Shown piece by piece: positions 1 through 28,427 of a stretch of 64,000 nucleotides of DNA. A program made the position numbers and the translations under genes. This DNA is from Syngnathus acus (Eukaryota > Chordata > Actinopteri > Syngnathiformes > Syngnathidae), in contig NC_051090.1 of assembly GCF_901709675.1 (NCBI RefSeq), forward strand, positions 11,883,842 through 11,947,841, read 5' to 3'. Positions within the stretch are counted from its first letter, which is position 1, and every line of letters starts with the position of its first letter. The notes beneath the pieces are model-generated. The model was not told the DNA's origin. It saw only the letters and a list, made by a program, of their open reading frames with translations, and made no database searches.

Positions 1-553
1 TTTACTCGAAACATTAACAGAGCAGCCTATTTTGACATGAAATAGCCTGGTACGTATAGCAGCTATCGCAATAGCATTAGCCATCCGCAAAGTCTCACGA
101 GCCTCACCTCGCAATCTCCCATGAGCCTCAGCAAAGTGTAAACAATCGCGTTTCTCAAACGATCTCCTATAAAATGATCGGAACTGACTAAAGTTCGATC
201 CAACGCATTTGTACTACTTACCTATGTTTCCCTTCCATATCGATCCGTAGATTTACTCGAAACATTAACAGAGCAGCCTATTTTGACATGAAATAGCCTG
301 GTACGTATAGCAGCTATCGCAATAGCATTAGCCATCCGCAAAGTCTCACGAGCCTCACCTCGCAATCTCCCATGAGCCTCAGCAAAGTGTAAACAATCGC
401 GTTTCTCAAACGATCTCCTATAAAATGATCGGAACTGACTAAAGTTCGATCTAACGCATTGGTACTACTTACCTATGTTTCCCTTCCATATCGATCCGTA
501 GATTTACTCGAAACATTAACAGAGCAGCCTATTTTGACAGGAAATAGCCTCGC
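1..553. repeat. 251-bp tandem satellite, about 2.2 copies
   Basis: A unit beginning TTTACTCGAAACATTAAC starts at 1, 252 and 503. The first two units are almost identical (single-base differences near 214 and 221). The third breaks off at about 553, after several changes. The array touches the left edge, so the true copy number is unknown. No coding potential is evident. Confidence 0.9.
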
Positions 554-830
554 GGGTACAACAGCTATTCGGTGACGCCCCCTGACTACAGTTGCCGTAA
601 TGCTGGGAAGCGATGCGACCTTGTAATTTATTAGTCGTACTAAAACGTACTGAAACATTTTGGCAGAGCACTGTGTACAACCAGTATGGATCAACAAATT
701 CATCAGTTGATCCATATATAAGGCGCACTGGCCTATAAGGCGCACTGTCGGGTTTTGAGAAAATTTTAGGTTTTTAGGTGCGCCTTTTAGGGCGGAAAAT
801 ACGGTACATAAAATTGGCAGAGAACAGCAA
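554..830. other. Non-coding stretch with MITE-like debris
   Basis: No gene is seen. Around 700-810 there are repeated AAGGCGCACTG motifs and an AGGTGCGCC/AGGGCGG stretch that look like fragments of a terminal-inverted-repeat element. Nothing else is recognisable. Confidence 0.4.
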
Positions 831-918
831 TACCGTATTGGCCCGAATATAAGACAGTGTTTTTTGCATTGAAATAAGACTGAAAAAGTGGGGGTCGTCT
901 TACATTTGAGGTCTAGAC

Positions 919-1605
919 CAGTGGTCCCCAACCACCGGGCCGCGGACCGGTACCGGTCCGTGGGTCACTTTGTACCGGGCCGCCAAGCCACACAGAAAAA
1001 AAAAAAAATAATTGTTTTAATCGACGATCAATTAATTCAGGTCAAGACGCTCGTCTCGGTCACGTGACGTGTTTCCCCAGTCGAGCCCGCAAAGCTAGCA
1101 AAAATGAGTAAGTATTTATTTTGAAAAATATAAAAAAATTGGCGATTCTCTCCCAATTACATCCGTCGGTTCAGGTCAAGACGCTCGTCTCGGTCACGTG
1201 ACATGTCACCTCAGTTGAGCCCGCGAAGCAAGCAAAAATGAGCAAGAAACAGAGATGTTTGGAAAGCTTCTTCGGAAAGGGAAAAAAGCCCAATGAGGAG
1301 ACGGAAGAAGAAGAGGCTACGACTTCTAAGAAAAGGGAAACTGCATTTAAAAGACTATGACGCGCCAAGCCCACTCTGCATAATATGTGGCGACAGGCTA
1401 GCTAACGAGGCAATGAAGCCCTCAAAACTGCTTCGGCACATGGAGACCAAGCATCCTGCATTAAAAGACAAACCTTAACCACTTCGGGTGTCATTGTCTC
1501 CGATTACGCCTAGATGGGACCGGCTCGTTTCTGAGAAACAAGCTCAGTGCTCCCACTAATTCAATGTAATGGTGAGTTTATTTTAATGTCGTTTATACTT
1601 GTTCT
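919..1605 (+). mobile_element. Non-autonomous hAT (ZBED/BED-finger type), copy 1
   Basis: It starts with the hAT-like terminus CAGTGGTCCCCAACCACC and contains a BED zinc-finger remnant. It is nearly identical to the complete inverted copy at 50714-51581. The right terminus is missing and sequence similarity fades near 1605, where another repeat begins. It lies inside the element at 831-1884. Confidence 0.75.
1238..1478 (+). pseudogene. BED zinc-finger fragment of hAT transposase (frameshifted)
   Basis: An ATG at 1238 opens a frame reading [17 protein letters not shown] followed by an acidic run; it ends at a TGA near 1360. The zinc-finger part ([19 protein letters not shown], then RHMETKHP, a C-x2-C...H-x4-H BED pattern) continues in a different frame. 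The original protein is therefore broken by a small indel. Such N-termini are typical of ZBED/FAM200-like hAT transposases. No catalytic RNase H-like domain is present. Confidence 0.7.
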
Positions 1606-1609
1606 TATC

Positions 1610-1800
1610 AAAGTCAAAGTCAAAGTCAAAGTCAGCTTTATTGTCAATCCCTTCATATGTCAAGACACACAAAGAAACCGAAATTCCGTTTCCTCCATCC
1701 CACGGTGACGAGACATACAAGTAGGCGACACAAAACAAAAACAAGAAGGCACAAACCATAAATAATAAATAATAAATAAAATGAGCGATGAATAAAATAA
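1610..1800 (-). mobile_element. Probable LINE 3' tail
   Basis: Four tandem copies of a hexamer close to CAAAGT lead into CAGCTTTATTGTCAATCC. Read on the minus strand, this resembles the 3' UTR and simple-repeat tail of fish non-LTR elements. No reverse transcriptase remains, so the assignment is weak. Confidence 0.35.
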
Positions 1801-1884
1801 TAAAGTCTTTTTTCAAACTTGAGTCTGGAAAAAGAGGAGGTCGTCTTATAATCATGGTTGTTTTATATTCGGGCCAATACGGTA

Positions 1885-3300
1885 ATTTAGAAAAATTAAG
1901 AATGATGCTTTGACCTTTTTCTGTTCCTCTCATTTATTTGGCATTGGATAAGAACAACAGTCGATAGTCTCATCCCCCAACATTGTCACTCACTCAGAAG
2001 TGAAGAGGAGACTAAACCAATTTCACGTAACCTGGGGGTGACGTTATAGCTTTGTATCACCCATTTGACACAATTCAGAAAATGTGCGGGAATTATAGGC
2101 CTGTATTTTTAATTTTGTACTTGACGTGTGTTTTGGGGAAAAAATGAGGTGTGATTGACTTTAGCCCACTAATAATGTTGCATTATACAGTGGATCCCAC
2201 TTTTCATTACCACTTATCCTCACAGGTGAATTGTCCCCCGCGCTCCCCCTTCCCTGGCATTTTCTCTTGTCACTTAGTTTCTGTGCACGTTTTAGCAAGC
2301 ATGGGCACCTGGTCTGCAGCTGAAGTGGGCGCTAAATTGCCAATTCCCCTGAAGAGGGCGCTAAATTGCCAATTCCCTACACAGTGATAAACATTGCTAA
2401 AACCGCTTTGCGGCGCAATTTTTTTGGGGAGGGCGACGGTTCGTGCCAGCCCTCACGTGACATAAAAAACAAAAAAAACGCCGCCCTGGGCAGCCCGCCC
2501 ATTTTGCCCATGCCAAAAACCGCTACTGTTCGCATGCACAAGTCCGACAGCTCAACAGCAACGAACTCTGCAGCCTTTTTGTCAGTTGTAAACAGTTCGC
2601 GCGAGGGAGCAGGAGGGGAAGGCGCGTCGCTGGTCCAGGGCGTGAAGAGAAACCGAACCATTTGAATCGTGAACTGCAAGGTAAGACATTTCAAGCAAAG
2701 GGGAACATTTTTCGGTGCATTTACAGAACAAAATAAAAGCTGCACTTTCCCTCAGTGGCGTCAGTGTGAGGTGACGATGCTTGGGCACACGCGGCTTTAG
2801 ATAAAGCAGGAAACAAGTCCTAATCCGAACCCGATGCACTCGAACCATGACAAATGCCTTCATGCAAGCGGACATGACCTTGGCTGCTGACGTTGCTCAG
2901 GTCGAAATCCAACTCATCCAAACGACCTTCACCTCAAAGCCCGTCCCGTCAGTTCGCGCCAAACTTTCGGCGTCTCGCGGACAAACAAAAGAAAAGCAGA
3001 CGGAGCTGCACAGTCGCTATGAAAGTGGCCTGCGAGAAGCTGCAATGAGAGCAAACGACCGCTAGAGAGACACATCGGACCGACAATGCAAGTCGATGCA
3101 ACGTTTTCGCCCCTCTCGCCACATTTCTTTTGACCTTCTACACTTTCCACTGATGTGTGCATGCGCGACTTGAACTGGACTGGTCGCCATCCAGCATCTG
3201 AGTGACTGACAGGTCGACACCGATCACGTACAGACCTACGAGTTGGCAATTTTCAGTGCGATTCATTTGCTGCAGAACATTCGAATCACTTTTGTTGCAT
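1885..3300. other. Intergenic, no gene recognised
   Basis: Short open frames occur on both strands, but none shows a known motif, splice structure or conserved composition. Two AAATTGCCAATTCCC motifs at 2334 and 2362 form a short local duplication. Confidence 0.4.
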
Positions 3301-3306
3301 CGCCAT

Positions 3307-3307
<1 letters not shown>

Positions 3308-3404
<97 letters not shown>

Positions 3405-3425
3405 CAGATAGACAGATAGATAGAT
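3308..3425. repeat. (GATA)n microsatellite
   Basis: About 118 bp of nearly pure GATA repeat with a few GACA variants towards the right. It abuts the 3' end of a minus-strand LINE and is probably the expanded tail of that LINE. Confidence 0.95.
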
Positions 3426-4255
3426 CTTTATTGTCATTGTCACACATGTACAACGAAATTTAAAAAGTGCCAACCGATCAGCGCATGAAATAAAAAAATA
3501 AATAGAATACAAGATAAAAAAAAATACAAGCTAAAAACCCACAGAAGAACATACACAGACACAATCATTTACGTTTAGCGGCATTCAATGTGACCACCGC
3601 TGTAGGGTAAAAACTGTTGGCGAATCTGCTAGTCCTTGACCTAATTGATCTATAGCGTCTGCCTGATGGCAACAGTTCGAAAAGGGAGTGGCCAGGGTGG
3701 GAAGTGTCCTTCAGAATGTTCTGTGATTTTTTGAGACAGCGGGTTCTGTGTAGGTCTTCCAGTGTGGGGAGAGGGCAGCCAATGATCTTCTGTGCTGTGT
3801 TGATGACCCCTTGGAGCTTTTTCCTCTGAGCAGCAGTGCAGCTGGAGTACCAAACACATATACAGTACGTTAGAGTGCTTTCTATGGAGCAGCGATAGAA
3901 GGACACCAGCAGCCTTTGTGTAATACTGTGCCTCCTCAGCACCCTTAGGAAGTAGAATCTCTGCTGGGCCTTTTTTAGCAGCTCAGAGGTGTTCACGCCC
4001 CAGGTGAAGTCCTCCTCGATGTGGACTCCCAGGTAGCGGAAGGAGGACACCCTGGTGGAATGTCCGTTTTATTTTTCCTCCTAAAATCAATGACCAGTTC
4101 TCGGGTTTTAGCCGTGTTTAGGAGCAGATTGTTCTCACCGCACCACTCCGATAGCTGCACCACTTCGTCCCTGTAGGGCGTAGGCAGACTCATCCCCCTT
4201 TGAGATGAGCCCCACCACGGTGGTGTCATCCGCAAATTTCACGATGGTGTTGCTG
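3426..4255 (-). mobile_element. 5'-truncated Rex1/L2-like LINE, 3' end
   Basis: On the minus strand an RT motif block FADDTTVVGLISKGDE (about 4235-4190) is followed by LLLNTAKTRELVIDFRRK, then YLGVHIEEDFTW and the C-terminal stretch ending LFELLPSGRRYRS. These are the late RT and thumb segments of fish Rex1/L2-like LINEs. The segments lie in different frames, so the copy is frameshifted as well as 5'-truncated. The 3' UTR ends in CTTTATTGTCATTGTCAC (plus-strand view) next to the GATA tail. Confidence 0.8.
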
Positions 4256-4284
4256 CGGTGGGCGGACAATGCAAAGCTGATTCC

Positions 4285-4386
<102 letters not shown>

Positions 4387-4440
4387 TGCGCCTGTGTTTT
4401 GCGTGTGTTTTGCCATTCAGCCATATGTGCCTTGCAAGGT

Positions 4441-4645
4441 GTCACTTGGAATGCTTATGCTTTTGACGTCATCACATTATTGCTGCCCTTTTGATGTCTC
4501 TAAATTGCTTGATTGGATCGTTTCTTGTTTTTTTTTCCCTTGGAAGGCATCACTTGGAATGCTTTTGTGTCCTGCTTGGGCCTGTGACGTTATCACATTA
4601 TTTCTGCCCTTTTGGATGTCGTTTCTTGTTTTTTTTCCTGGTTTT
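4441..4645. repeat. Imperfect direct duplication, about 105 bp unit
   Basis: The series CACTTGGAATGCTT, GACGT.ATCACATTAT, CTGCCCTTTTG and GTTTCTTGTTTTTTTT occurs twice in the same order (4442-4545 and 4550-4640). This indicates an old tandem duplication. No coding potential. Confidence 0.7.
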
Positions 4646-4993
4646 TCCGCCTAACTCATGGCATTATCTGTTCTCAAATTGACGGCAAATATGACAACAG
4701 CTAATGAAGCAAAATTGAAAAATATTGAAAAATATTTTGGCAGATCAGTGGTTATTTTAATTTGTTATTTTATTACTTTTTAGTTTTAATTTTGCTACAA
4801 CTGCTGAACTTTTATTCGTGATCTCATATAGGAATGACCAACCTGTTTGCTTTCAAAGTCAAACATGACAATGATGATGATGATGGCGATGACGATGATG
4901 GTGGTGGTGTGGTGGCAGCTCACACAAGCTGCTGAAGCTGCTGCTGACTGCGTGTGACTCTGTGTGTGTTTATGTGTGGACACGTGACGGGTA

Positions 4994-5899
4994 CCGTTTT
5001 TTTCCATGTATAATGCGCAAAATTTAACTAATTTATTGTCCTAAAATCTGGGGTGCGCATTATACATGGGTACATTTTTTTTTTTTTTTTTTTAAGAAAA
5101 TCATGGTACAACAATTTTTGAAGAAAATCTTGTCACGGATGGTTCTTTACAACGTCACTTTCCTCTCTTTTCATTTTAACCTAACTGATCGCGGTGGTGC
5201 CTTTCTGGGCAGTCGGAGAAATCAACGCCAACAAAAAAAATACATCCAGCCTAGTGAAGAAATCACCAGAAAGATCACCATGACAATTGTGAATAATAAA
5301 TAAATAATTATTATACGTATATATTATATATATTATTATTATAATAATAAATAATTGTGATAAATAACTGGAACATCACTCAAATATTGGTGATCCCGTT
5401 GAGAGTCTCACATATTTCTTCGCTATCGAGTTTGCTACTGCATGCGCAGTGATACTGACCGGCAGAATAACATCCGGTTGTTCCCAAAGATGATCTTTTT
5501 TCTGAAATAATTTTACGTTTACGGACTTAAGTAACCCGGCCGGGTCGTACCAAAGACTATAAAAATGGGACCCATTGCCTCCCTGCTTGGCACTCAGCAT
5601 TAAGGGTTGGAATTGGGGGGTTAGATCACCAAATGATTCCCGAGCGCGGCGCCGCTGCTGCTCACTGCTCCCCTCTCCCCCAGGGGATGGATCAAAATCA
5701 CACGGGGATGGGTCAAATGCAGAGGACAAATTTCACCACACCCAGATGCGTGTGTGACGATCGTTGGGACTTTAAAAAAAAAAAAAAGTCAAAATTTGGG
5801 TGCGTATTATACATGGGTACAGGCTTTTTTCCAGCATCGACATGCCATTTCTAGGGTGCGTATTATACATGGGGGCGCATTATACATGGAAAAAAACGG
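4994..5899. mobile_element. TIR element with TA flanks, copy 1
   Basis: It is bounded by TA dinucleotides, with TIRs CCGTTTTTTTCCATGTATAA and its inverse ending ATGGAAAAAAACGG. It shares the internal block around 5400-5530 (AACATCCGGTTGTTCCC and neighbours) with an inverted copy at 23526-24309. Much of the remaining interior differs, and copy 1 carries a SINE. TA target duplication suggests a Tc1/mariner-like MITE, but no transposase is present. Confidence 0.7.
5540..5780 (+). mobile_element. tRNA-derived SINE, 5'-truncated
   Basis: It matches the SINE at 41455-41755 in reverse orientation, from the end of the tRNA head (ACCCGGCCGGGTCGTACC) through the body (AAATGATTCCCGAGCGCGG, GGACAAATTTCACCACACCC) to a T/A-rich tail. 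Most of the tRNA-like promoter is missing. It is inserted in the TIR element at 4994-5899. Confidence 0.75.
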
Positions 5900-5918
5900 T
5901 ACTCGCTCTCTCAGGCGC

Positions 5919-5927
<9 letters not shown>

Positions 5928-5985
<58 letters not shown>

Positions 5986-6001
5986 ACACACACACACACA
6001 C
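5928..6001. repeat. (CA)n microsatellite
   Basis: About 74 bp of CA repeat with one interruption. It joins the TIR element to the inverted NFIA exon copy. The genuine NFIA exon 10 is likewise followed by a GT tract (22960-23000). Confidence 0.9.
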
Positions 6002-6382
6002 CTGAGTGATGGCTGCTGCTGTTAGCACGTTAGCATCAGGGCATGGGGCAGGGTTTGTGCAAGCGACGTGGGTGTTTACCTGCGGCTGTTGCGGGATGTT
6101 GAAGGCGGGGTCTCGCGGCCCCACACTAACAAATCGCTGACTAGGAGAAGTGGCAGGCGGGGCAGAGTATGCTGAGGAGCACACGGAAAACATCCAAAGT
6201 CACTTTCGGGCAAATTTTCCAATGGTTGCGACCGACGCCGAACGCAAATACTAAGGCCGAGCATCGGCCTCACACTTCACACCCAGTGTGTGTGCATGTG
6301 TGAGTGACTCACTGGGCGAGGGCGGCGAGTTACCCTCGGCCGAGGAGGTGGCGGTCGGCTTGGTGTCGACGGGCAGCGGGAC
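6002..6382 (-). pseudogene. Inverted partial copy of NFIA exon 9 end, intron 9 and exon 10
   Basis: Read on the minus strand, 6382-6313 matches the last 76 bases of NFIA exon 9 (copy 70 bases, two codons shorter, still in frame) and keeps the GTGAGT donor. After a 141-bp intron copy, an intact TGCTCCTCAG acceptor leads into a 92-base exon copy at 6171-6080. That is exactly the length of the real exon 10, with a GTAAAC donor. The copy encodes RFVSVGPRDPAFNIPQQPQ without a stop. The intronic flank is also shared up to the CA repeat, so it is a DNA-level duplication and not a retrocopy. It lies 1.8 kb upstream of the NFIA start codon in the opposite orientation. It is probably a pseudo-exon pair, as no upstream NFIA exons accompany it. 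Confidence 0.9.
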
Positions 6383-7535
6383 GAAATTCGTTCAGGGAGG
6401 GAGGTTGTTTTCCGGCCTCTCCACCATCTGTTCAGTGCTCGTGCCGTGCAACTGCTTCCTGTTTAAGCTACACGCGCACACGCACGCATTCGCAACTACA
6501 TCATGGCAGTGTGTACATTTGTGAACATGTGTTTGTTATGTTCACGAATGTAAATGTGTGTGTGTACGCACGCATGTGTATTTGTGTGCATGTGTGTGCG
6601 TCACCTTCGAAATGTGCGTGTACGTGCGTGCCCAGGGCTGATATGAAACGTGTATGCACGTATTAAGCTGATGTTTGTGCGTGTGTGCATGTTAGTGCAT
6701 GTTGTGTGAAGTCTCAGCGTTTGCCGTTAGCTTCCATGCTATGTGAAGATGAGCTGGTTGTTGTGCGTTGACTTTTGGTTTCCTGCTCTATGACCTTATT
6801 TTTCCTCGTCAGCGTCTTGTCCGCTCTTGTTTCTGCTCTTTCTTTCTGTTTGCGTGTTGGCGAGGCTTCAGACCCGTTGGTCCTGTTGGCGTGGCTCCAA
6901 CCTGGCAGCGTCTCAGTGGGAGCAGGTGGAGCCCCCCCCCACACACACACACTACAACCACCGCCCCTTCCTACACACACACATATACAACTATCGACAC
7001 ACAAGCTCACACGCAGTTTGCGTTCTTGCTCTCTTTTGGGCGAAACGTGCCAAATTCGGCGCGTTGCCTTGGCGACGCTCACGCGGACGTTCTCTATTTC
7101 CGCCCATGTCTGAAACGTGTAGTTTGTCACGTAGTTGATCCGCTTTTTGGTTGGTACAGGCGGACAATCCGACTGTTGACACTGGCGCTCTCGTGTGTGG
7201 ACCTGCTGGACTTTCCTGCTGGACTTTGTCTTGACGCTGGTGTCGTTGAAACCTACAAGAGAGTTGACTCCATAAAGTTGATTGGAAAGAACGCACGGGA
7301 TTGGACGGCTCACATATGACGTCACATGTCCAAGTGAACAGGAAGCGGCTCATCAGCCTGTTGTCACATTACTTTTGTTTTTTCATGAATATGAGCAACA
7401 TTTGTGATGTGGAGCGCTCCGTTCCATCCTTTTTCGCTATTTTTGCAATGGAAGTGGCTCATGCTGGAGGTCAAAGTTGAAGTAAAGTACTTGTCTCGCT
7501 GTCAACACACAGCGCGCTGTCTCTGGCCCGCCCGC
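6383..7535. other. NFIA upstream region, no gene recognised
   Basis: Contains scattered TG/CA-rich stretches (6470-6700, 6945-7010). Several open frames overlap on both strands but show no recognisable domain and are low-complexity. Regulatory content is possible but not demonstrable by eye. Confidence 0.4.
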
Positions 7536-7539
7536 ATGA

Positions 7540-8178
7540 GATCGATAAGCTGGGGCACGCGCACCTCCGCACGCACGCGCGTGTGTGAGATGGGTTGGTC
7601 GCGCGCGGAGGCTTCAGTCAGCTCGTCCGGTCGGATCGAGGTAGCGCGCAAGTCCGGGCGGGCGCCGATCCAGCTGCGTTGTCGGCGGTGCTCTTAGCGG
7701 AGCGGCTGGAGGTCGGGCAGGACTCGCTCTGCGTCCCCTCCTGCACCACCCCGACCCCAGCCGGGACCCACTGGACGGCGGGTGGATCGCAGTCTCGGCG
7801 GCCGAGCGGCAGCGCAGCGTTCCCGGCTGCTCGCTTCGGCGCTTCCCCGCATGACATGCGGCTCCTCCGCTCCCGCGTTGTCGTCGTGGACGGGACCCCT
7901 CCCTGCCACACTTTGGACTTTTGTGACGGTACTCGGGACATGTTGCTCCTCGGACGCCGAGCGCGTGTAACCCGAGGTGGGGTCAGAGTTCATCCGTGCT
8001 CGGACATGTGAGAAGACGGGGGGCGACAGGAGGGCTCCACCCCCCACCCGTGCCCGAACCCCACGACCCGCGCCCCCCGCTCGTCCGTCCGTCCGTCTGT
8101 TTCGTGTCAAGCACGCGCGCCTACTGGAGCCGGACTCGGCCACGCAGCCACGGACGCGCGCGCGCACGTGGGCCAGTC
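7540..8178 (+). promoter_or_regulatory. CpG-rich promoter/5' UTR region of NFIA
   Basis: Sequence density of CG dinucleotides rises sharply here (for example GCGCGCGGAGG, CGGTCGGATCGAGG, GGACGCGCGCGCGCACG). Density is low on both sides. The region leads directly into the first coding exon of NFIA. This is the classic layout of a vertebrate CpG-island promoter. The transcription start is not identified, and no TATA box is evident near the ATG. Confidence 0.65.
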
Positions 8179-25432
<17,254 letters not shown>

Positions 25433-26247
25433 AGACTCCGTAGGCTCCGCCTGGTCCCGCCCCTGGACCCGTCCGCCTTGATGTGCCCCCGCCCTTCCGT
25501 GCCTAACTCCGCCCACTAGCGCCTGACTGTCGGTGTGGCTAGGGGCGGGGCCGAGGATCACGGCCCCGCCCCCAACGCCTTGAGAGGTTCCGTCTGTCCC
25601 ATCCATTTGTGGTCCCTCCTTTTCCTCCGCCTCCTCCTCACGCCAGATGTGGGAAGAGCATCACTGAGGGGAGGGGTCTTATCACCAGCTAACGCCCCTT
25701 ATGTCCCGCAATAGACTCCGCCCCCTCGAGGGTCAACTTTCTGGTAGGAGCCGAGACTGGATGGGGCTTGTTGACTCGCTGGTGCTCGATGCACACATGA
25801 CTCTGCCCAAGGGGGGGGGGCTATTTCCTGGAAGGAGCTGAGAGTGGGCGGGGCTTGTTGACTCATTGCAGGTTTTCACGTGACTTCGCCTCTTCCTCCT
25901 CCTCTTTTTCAATATGAAATATTTGGAATATGAAATCTCCTTTTATTGGAAGAATGAGGAGATGAGGGGAAAAATGCAATGTTTGGGAGCTCCAAACTGT
26001 TTTTTTTGTTTTGTTTTTTCTCCAGTAAGTCCGCTGGCACCATTGGACTCTAAAACAGGATGTGCAAAGACAAAAGGGACTATTATTATTATTATTGTTA
26101 TTATTATTGGGGGATAATGATGACGAGTACTTGTTGATGGTGTTGATCCCTTTAAAATTTCTGCTTGGTTGGACTTTCACAAAGTCATTTGCCAAACAAG
26201 CACATCTTTCACTTTTCCAAACATCTTTTGGAATATCAACTTTTAGC

Positions 26248-26658
26248 CTCCAGTCAGCCCTCGCTATTCACAGTATCTTGCCAACCAGAGTACCTTGATG
26301 GAGTACTTGAGTACATAAGTACATCATTAACAAAAAATAGCTCACTTGTGCAACTTTTTTACGTTACAGCAACATACAGCTTATTTTTCAAAAATCCAAA
26401 TTTTCCTTTTGTCCACGTTTTACAGGAAATGCGTTCATGGAAATGTCCCCAAAAATCTTTTGTCCAAAATTTGGACATGGGAATTATTTTTGAAGCATCA
26501 TCAGGTCCTTTGGAAAGCGCTGTATGAATCAAAGCAATTATGATTACAATAATATTCATGCTTTAATGTATTAATGTAAAAAATTAAGATTTTGGGGGGG
26601 AATCTACAGTTTGCCAGTTCTATGTGTTTGGCTGCCAAGAGCGAGGGCTGACTGTATT
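26248..26658. mobile_element. MITE with CAGTCAGCCCTCGCT termini
   Basis: CAGTCAGCCCTCGCTATTCA near 26250 is matched by AGCGAGGGCTGACTGTA ending near 26658. The 410-bp interior is AT-rich and non-coding. The termini resemble Tigger-type Tc1/mariner elements by memory of that family; this is not proven here. Confidence 0.55.
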
Positions 26659-28079
26659 TTTAAAACCATGTTTTTATTGATATGTATTTACATATTTTAT
26701 TTCACCTAGGTGATTTTTAGCATAGTTTTAAAAACATGTTTTGTTTGTTTTTTTACATATTTGATTTGACGTTGGGATTTTTTAGAGTATTTTCTTGTTG
26801 GTGTTTGCCAGATAATCTTGAAGGGGCATGGCCCTCCGTCATTGGCCGCTCTCAAAGAGGCGCGGTCCTATACGAGCACTTAGAATCAGGGGGCGTGGCT
26901 TGCCTGGAGATGTGTAGATATGAACATATACATACGTACATAAGTATACAGTACGATAGACGTGCATGTCGTAGTATTAGTGATAATGTAGGTCACATAA
27001 CATGGCCACTTCATTTTATGTAAGCTCCACCTCGTCACTTCTCACCATTGGTTAACTCCTCCTCCCCCTCCTCCACGGCCCGCTCCTGGCCAGCAACATG
27101 GCTAACAGTTGGTGCGAGCAGAGTCATCCGATTGGCCGGCTAGCACCGTCCTTTATCGTTCGAGTTAGCAGATGAGCTAAAGATGAAGGCTTAACGAGCT
27201 AGCGCTGTACCGTATTGTTCGGTTTAGCTGATGCGACTAACGTGGCCATCAAGACAGTTGTCATTGACAAACAATACATTTTGTGCCTACACTAAAAGGA
27301 ATATTTGAACGACTGAAAAGGGCCTTTTGACCTTATGAAAACACGTTTATACCTGTGAGCTTCCTTCCTGTCATTGTTTCGGAATGTCCTTCACAATGGA
27401 AGGAGAGAAAAAGGACTTCCCGGAATTGTGCCCGGTGCCTCCAAGTACTCCGTGTTGGTAATATGGCATTTGAAACAGCCGAAGGGTCCCATTATTCTCC
27501 AAAGCGCTGATTTTCTTCTCTGCTAACTCGAATGACATGGCACTGTGCTAGCTGTACTATGACGTCAACTCTTCCCCATGGCCACGAGGAAGCTAACACC
27601 CACTTGAATTTATGTGAAATGAGCAACTTGGCTCAAGGTTTGTTCAAGCAGCTCAGAGTGGACGTGGTCCCCTTAGTTAGCTAGCGGTGTAACGTATCGC
27701 CTGATTTGGCAGATGAGCTAACAGCTAACGTTGCCTATAAAGATGGCTCGACAAACAATCAATTTAGTGCCTCAAAGTGGGAACCGTATGCAGCTCATGA
27801 ATTCAATTGTCCTAAAAATGTGAACAAACGTTTACTGAAAGGCAAGCAACGTTGATGACAATCAGCCGTTGGAGGAAAGTGAAACAATTGACCGAAAAGA
27901 AGAAGAAATGCGTTGCTTATTTCACTGAGTATGTCGCTGCCATCTTGGTGTATTCGGGGCGCCGCCCTCGTCACGTGACGCAGAAGCGTTGTTGTGAACG
28001 CCACACCACGGGAGCTCTCGGCGGGATGCGTACTGCTGCAATATGATTGGCTGCAGTTTAACAGGGAAACAGCCGCTAC

Positions 28080-28427
28080 TGTCACGGATCGAAATGGAGC
28101 AGGGCGACCAAATGCAGCTTGGACCAGGGTTTATTGAACAAACTCAAAAGACAAACTATAGATGCTCGACTAGGGACGTGAATAACTGAACAGAAAGAAA
28201 ACAAGACGAGAACAGACAGGCAACTAGAAGAAACAAGAAGACATAAGACGCAAACAATCCAACAGGGAGTGACACACAGACAGGACTCAAATACAAGACA
28301 GTTAACGAGAGGCAGGTGACGGCAATTACACTGATCAGAGCACAGGAGGGCGAGGAGCGAGCACACAGACACGCGAACCGAAACTATGACATTAAAACAA
28401 GGAAACGAACTGTGACAGATCTTGACA
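28080..28427 (-). repeat. Solo LTR related to the intron-5 element
   Basis: Starts TGTCACGGATCGAAATGG and follows the same sequence plan as the LTRs at 18935 and 20628 (CAAATGCAGCTTGGACC, AGGGTTTATTGAA) with more divergence. It ends at a TGACA at 28417 or 28427. Flanks GCTAC and GTTAC are consistent with a decayed 5-bp duplication. No internal region is attached. Confidence 0.8.

Larger units (their letters stand above)
831..1884. mobile_element. TIR DNA element, interrupted by a hAT insertion
   Basis: The left end TACCGTATTGGCCCGAAT is matched in inverted orientation by ATTCGGGCCAATACGGTA ending at 1884. The subterminal GTCGTCTTA motifs also pair in inverted orientation. Between the ends sit a BED-type hAT fragment and a LINE-like tail, so this is a nest of insertions. 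The superfamily is not assigned. Confidence 0.65.

Noticed and set aside
6714-7325. 203-codon open frame on the minus strand upstream of NFIA
   Set aside because: Two equally long frames exist on the other strand, composition is low-complexity around CA tracts, and no motif or splice structure is seen.
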